64,000 bases of DNA from Ideonella sp. (lineage in GTDB: Bacteria > Pseudomonadota > Gammaproteobacteria > Burkholderiales > Burkholderiaceae_C). Positions 60,831-64,000 of the stretch are shown here, in pieces. The translations under genes and the position numbers were made by a program. The stretch spans positions 868,001 through 932,000 of the forward strand of contig JABTUC010000001.1 of the NCBI GenBank assembly GCA_015075545.1, written 5' to 3'. The notes under the pieces are model-generated. The model was not told the origin of the DNA. It worked only from the letters and a program-made list of their open reading frames with translations, and made no database searches. Position 1 is the stretch's first letter. Each line of letters opens with the position of its first letter.

Positions 60831-60917
60831 TGGTGCGCGGGGCCGGACTCGAACCGGCACGCCGGTAAGGGCGTCAGGACCTAAACCTGGTGCGTCTACC
60901 AATTTCGCCACCCGCGC
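60831..60917 (-). tRNA. tRNA-Leu (anticodon UAG)
   Basis: Minus-strand arms GCGCGGG and CCCGCGC pair, followed by A and an encoded CCA. The anticodon loop TTTAGGT gives TAG. It has a class II long variable arm and the T-arm GGTTCGAGTCC. Only 26 bases separate it from tig on the same strand and no terminator is seen between them, so the tRNA and tig may share a transcript. Confidence 0.96.
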
Positions 60918-60937
60918 GAGGGTGCTGGATGGAAAGC

Positions 60938-60959
60938 GGGGTCGCCTCAGGACGACCCC
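60938..60959 (-). terminator. Hairpin after the RND permease gene
   Basis: GGGGTCG and CGACCCC pair around an 8-base loop, 30 bases after the RND stop. In the minus direction it is followed by GCTTTCC, a weak U-tract; in the plus direction by TTTT. It is most likely the end of the RND transcript, although it would also sit in a tRNA-Leu leader if the TAGAAT at 60987-60992 is that promoter. Confidence 0.45.
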
Positions 60960-60989
60960 TTTTCAGGTGGAGGTGGCTTGAGGCAGATT

Positions 60990-63900
60990 CTAGCGTTCGC
61001 GCTTCACGCGGAACCACGCCGCGTACATCGCCGGCAGCGACAGCAGCGTCAGCGCGGTGGCGACGATCAGCCCGCCCATGATCGCCACCGCCATCGGGCC
61101 CCAGAACACGCTGCGTGTCAGCGGGATCATCGCCAGCACCGCGGCGGCCGCGGTCAGCACGATCGGCCGGAAGCGGCGCACCGCGGCCTCGACGATGGCG
61201 TTCCAGGCATCGACACCCTTGGCACGGTCTTGCTCGATCTGGTCGATCAGGATCACGGAGTTGCGCATGATCATGCCCATCAGCGCGATCACCCCGAGCA
61301 ACGCGACGAAGCCGAACGGGCGGTTCAGCAGCAGCAGCGCGGCGGCCACGCCCACCAGCCCCAATGGCGCGGTCAGGAACACCAACACCGAGCGCGAGAA
61401 GCTCTGCAACTGCAGCATCAGCAGCGTCATCATGATGAACAGCATCAGCGGCACGCCGGCGACGATCGCACCCTGGCCCTTGCGGCTCTCTTCCACCGCC
61501 CCGGCCACCTGGATCGAGTAGCCCGCCGGCATGCGCGCCTGCAGTTGCTGCATCCGCGGCCACAGACGCTGCGTGACGGTGGCTCCTTCGATGCCGTCGG
61601 CCACGTCGCCTTGCACGGTGACGGCGAACTTGCGGCCCTCGCGCCACAGCACGCCGGGCTCGAAGCCGAAGCCGATCTGCGCCACCTGCGTCAGCGGCAC
61701 CGAGCGTCCGCTCGCCGTGGGCAGGTTGGCGTTGCCGAGGTCGGTGATGGCGTTGCGCTCGCGCAGCGGCTGCCGCAGCACGATGTCGACCAGCTTGTCG
61801 CCTTCGCGGTACTGGCCGATCGTGGTGCCCGACAGGATGGTGCGCGACGCCTGTGCCACCGACTGGCTGCTGACGCCGATCGCGCGCGCCTTGTCCTGGT
61901 CGACCTCGAGCTGCAACGCCTTGACCGACTCGTTCCAGTTGTCGTTCACGCCGCGCATCGCCGGATCGGTGGCGACGATGACGCGCGCCTCGTCGGCCCA
62001 GGCGCGCACCTGTTGCACGTCGGGACCCAGCACGCGGAACTGCACCGGATACGGCACCGGCGGCCCGTTGGGCAGCAGCTTGACGCGGCCGCGCACCTCG
62101 GGAAACTCGTCGGCCAGCAGCGCGGGCAGCCGCCGGCGCAGCAGTTCGCGCTGCTCGAGGCTGCGTGCCAGCAGGATGCTCTGGCTGACGTTGCTCTGCG
62201 GGAAGATCTGGTCCAGCGGCAGGTAGAAGCGCGGCACACCCGAACCGATCCACACGCTGACCGATTCGAGGCCCGGCTCCTTCAGCATGCGTTGCTCGAA
62301 GCGGCGCGCGACCGCTTCGCTCTCCTGGATGGTCGAACCTTCGGGCAGCCACAGATCCACCAGGATCTCGGGCCGGCTCGAATCGGGGAAGAACTGCTGC
62401 TGCACCTTGGCCATGCCGGCCAGCCCGAGCGCGAAGGTGAGCGCGGTGGCACCGATCGTCAGCCAGCGATGCTGCACGCACCAGTCGACCAGTACGCGAA
62501 AGCGCGAGTAGAACGGCGTGTCGAACAACTCGTGCACCTGGCCGCCGGCGCGGCTGCTGGTGCGCAGCAGCGCCGCGCCGAGAAACGGCACGAAGTACAC
62601 CGAGACCAGCCATGAGATCAGCAGCGCCGCCGAGGTCACCGCGAAGATCGCGAAGGTGTACTCGCCGGTCATCGACCTGGCCAGGCCGATCGGCAGGAAG
62701 CCCGCCGCGGTGATCAGCGTGCCGGTGAGCATCGGCATCGAGGTGATCTCGTAGGCGAACGACGCCGCGCGCGCCTTGTCGTAGCCCTCCTCGAGCTTGC
62801 GCACCATCATCTCCACCGCGATGATCGCGTCGTCGACCAGCAGCCCGAGCGCGATGATCAGCGAGCCGAGCGACACCTTGTGCAGGCCGACGCCCCAGTA
62901 GTACATGGCGATGAAGGTGATCGCCAGCACCAGCGGGATCGTGATGCCCACCACCAGGCCCGGCCGCATGTCGATGCGCAGCGGCCGGGTGTGCAGCCCG
63001 AGGCTCACGAAGCTGACCGCCAGCACGACGACGACCGCCTCGATCAGCACGCGCACGAACTCGCCCACCGAGCGCGACACCGCGCGCGGCTGATCCTGCA
63101 CCTGCATCAGCTCGATGCCCGCGGGCAGGTCACGCCGCAGCGCGTCGGCCCTGGCGTGCAGCGCGTCGCCCAGCGCGACGATGTCGCCACCCTTGGCCAT
63201 TGCCACGCCCAACGCGATCACCGGCTTGCCCTGATAGCGCACCTTCACCGCCGGCGGGTCGACCGTGGCGCGCCGGATGTCGGCGATGTCGCCCAGGCGC
63301 AGGCTGCTGGCGACGCCGCTCGCAGGATTGATTGCGCGAATCGGAAAGCGCCGCAGTTCGTCGACCGAGTCGAAGGCGCCGGCCACTCGCACCTGCAGGT
63401 TCTGCGCGCCGGCGTTGAGCAGGCCCGCGCCCTCGACCGCGTTCTGCGCACCGAGCTGCGCGATCACCTGGTTCAGGTCGAGACCGAGCTGCGCCAGGCG
63501 CTGATGCGAGATCTCGACGAACAGCTTCTCGGGTTGCACGCCGAACAACTCGACCTTGGCGACATCGGGCACGCCCAGCAGCGCCGAACGCACGTCATCG
63601 GCGAATTCGCGCAGTTCCTCGTCGCTGAAGCCGTCGGCCGACAGCGCGAAGATCGAACCGTAGACGTCGCCGAAGTCGTCGTTGAACAGCGGCCCGATCA
63701 CGCCTTGCGGCAGCGTGCCGCGCATGTCGCCGACGCGTTTGCGCGCCTGGTACCAGGTGTTGGCCACCTCCTTCGGCGGCGCACTGTCGCGAAGCTGCAG
63801 GATGGTCAGCGACTCGCCGGGCTTGGTGTAGCTGCGGATGATGTCGGCATAGGGCACCTCCTGCAGCGTCTTCTCGATGCGGTCGGTCACCTGCTCGGCC

Positions 63901-64000
63901 ACCTGCCGTGCACTGGCGCCAGGCCAATACGCCTGCACCACCATCGCACGGAAGGTGAACGGCGGATCCTCGTCCTGGCCGAGCTGGAAGTAGGCGGCGA
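60990..64000 (-). CDS. RND-family efflux transporter permease (5' end beyond window)
   Basis: The frame is open to the right edge (PPFTFRAMVVQAYWPGAS), so the start lies beyond 64000; just over 1000 residues are visible. It is a resistance-nodulation-division inner-membrane pump. Periplasmic porter domains flank two sets of helices; helix 4 carries the Asp pair in GLLVDDAIIAVEMMVRK, and helix 10 reads GMIMRNSVILIDQIEQD. The C-terminal repeat ends MYAAWFRVKRER. It should export hydrophobic compounds together with a membrane-fusion protein presumably encoded upstream. The helix-10 Lys of AcrB is replaced by Arg. Confidence 0.93.
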   Translation of the reverse strand, partial: AAYFQLGQDEDPPFTFRAMVVQAYWPGASARQVAEQVTDRIEKTLQEVPYADIIRSYTKPGESLTILQLRDSAPPKEVANTWYQARKRVGDMRGTLPQGVIGPLFNDDFGDVYGSIFALSADGFSDEELREFADDVRSALLGVPDVAKVELFGVQPEKLFVEISHQRLAQLGLDLNQVIAQLGAQNAVEGAGLLNAGAQNLQVRVAGAFDSVDELRRFPIRAINPASGVASSLRLGDIADIRRATVDPPAVKVRYQGKPVIALGVAMAKGGDIVALGDALHARADALRRDLPAGIELMQVQDQPRAVSRSVGEFVRVLIEAVVVVLAVSFVSLGLHTRPLRIDMRPGLVVGITIPLVLAITFIAMYYWGVGLHKVSLGSLIIALGLLVDDAIIAVEMMVRKLEEGYDKARAASFAYEITSMPMLTGTLITAAGFLPIGLARSMTGEYTFAIFAVTSAALLISWLVSVYFVPFLGAALLRTSSRAGGQVHELFDTPFYSRFRVLVDWCVQHRWLTIGATALTFALGLAGMAKVQQQFFPDSSRPEILVDLWLPEGSTIQESEAVARRFEQRMLKEPGLESVSVWIGSGVPRFYLPLDQIFPQSNVSQSILLARSLEQRELLRRRLPALLADEFPEVRGRVKLLPNGPPVPYPVQFRVLGPDVQQVRAWADEARVIVATDPAMRGVNDNWNESVKALQLEVDQDKARAIGVSSQSVAQASRTILSGTTIGQYREGDKLVDIVLRQPLRERNAITDLGNANLPTASGRSVPLTQVAQIGFGFEPGVLWREGRKFAVTVQGDVADGIEGATVTQRLWPRMQQLQARMPAGYSIQVAGAVEESRKGQGAIVAGVPLMLFIMMTLLMLQLQSFSRSVLVFLTAPLGLVGVAAALLLLNRPFGFVALLGVIALMGMIMRNSVILIDQIEQDRAKGVDAWNAIVEAAVRRFRPIVLTAAAAVLAMIPLTRSVFWGPMAVAIMGGLIVATALTLLSLPAMYAAWFRVKRER

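Overview
The window is a high-GC chromosomal segment of a Gram-negative bacterium, most likely a betaproteobacterium of the order Burkholderiales. I infer this from the gene orders (tig-clpP-clpX-lon with tRNAs; ndk-rlmN-pilW-rodZ-ispG-hisS-yfgM-bamB-der-hfq-hflX-hflK-hflC-DUF2065-hisZ-purA), from the outer-membrane assembly lipoproteins BamB and BamD, and from the style of the proteins. The genus cannot be fixed from this sequence alone. Almost everything is core or house-keeping DNA. I see no prophage, transposase, CRISPR array or toxin-antitoxin locus.

Layout. 1-5.6 kb: end of an amidase gene, a D-amino-acid dehydrogenase (dadA), and a divergently placed TRAP-TAXI uptake system whose two cistrons are separated by a strong stem-loop. 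5.7-9.6 kb: NAD(P)H-hydrate repair enzyme (nnr), RNase R, and tRNA-Leu(CAG) with a textbook terminator. 9.7-28.6 kb (all minus strand): a long run for RNA modification, nucleotide supply, isoprenoid and histidyl-tRNA synthesis, outer-membrane assembly, ribosome assembly (der), RNA chaperone (hfq), membrane protease modulators (hflKC) and purine/histidine synthesis. Many of its genes overlap by 1-8 bases, and several start with GTG or TTG. 28.8-35.7 kb: rluD and bamD (divergent), a DinG-type helicase, a YdcH-like protein, a PP2C phosphatase, a secreted coiled-coil protein of unknown function and zapE. 35.7-41.7 kb: the 2-oxoglutarate dehydrogenase operon (sucA-odhB-lpdA) with a guanidinium-exporter-like SMR gene inside it. 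42-49.6 kb: an orphan peptide-type binding protein, then on the other strand etfB-etfA-acyl-CoA dehydrogenase-nitronate monooxygenase-amidohydrolase, led by a perfect 14-bp palindrome that looks like a TetR-type operator. 49.6-54.4 kb: an MFS permease, tRNA-Leu(UAA) and a GMC oxidoreductase-SDR-MoaF-like operon. 54.6-60.9 kb: tRNA-Cys, tRNA-Gly, lon, clpX, clpP, tig, tRNA-Leu(UAG). 61-64 kb: an RND efflux permease that runs off the right edge.

No clear-cut new defence or mobile system is present. The best leads are small: palindromic elements (one that appears to be spliced in frame into zapE, and a four-hairpin array at 43.64 kb), the operator upstream of etfB, the SMR gene inside the 2-oxoglutarate dehydrogenase operon, the uncharacterised GMC-SDR-MoaF trio, the etf-linked nitronate monooxygenase, and a structured leader with a possible small ORF ahead of scpB.
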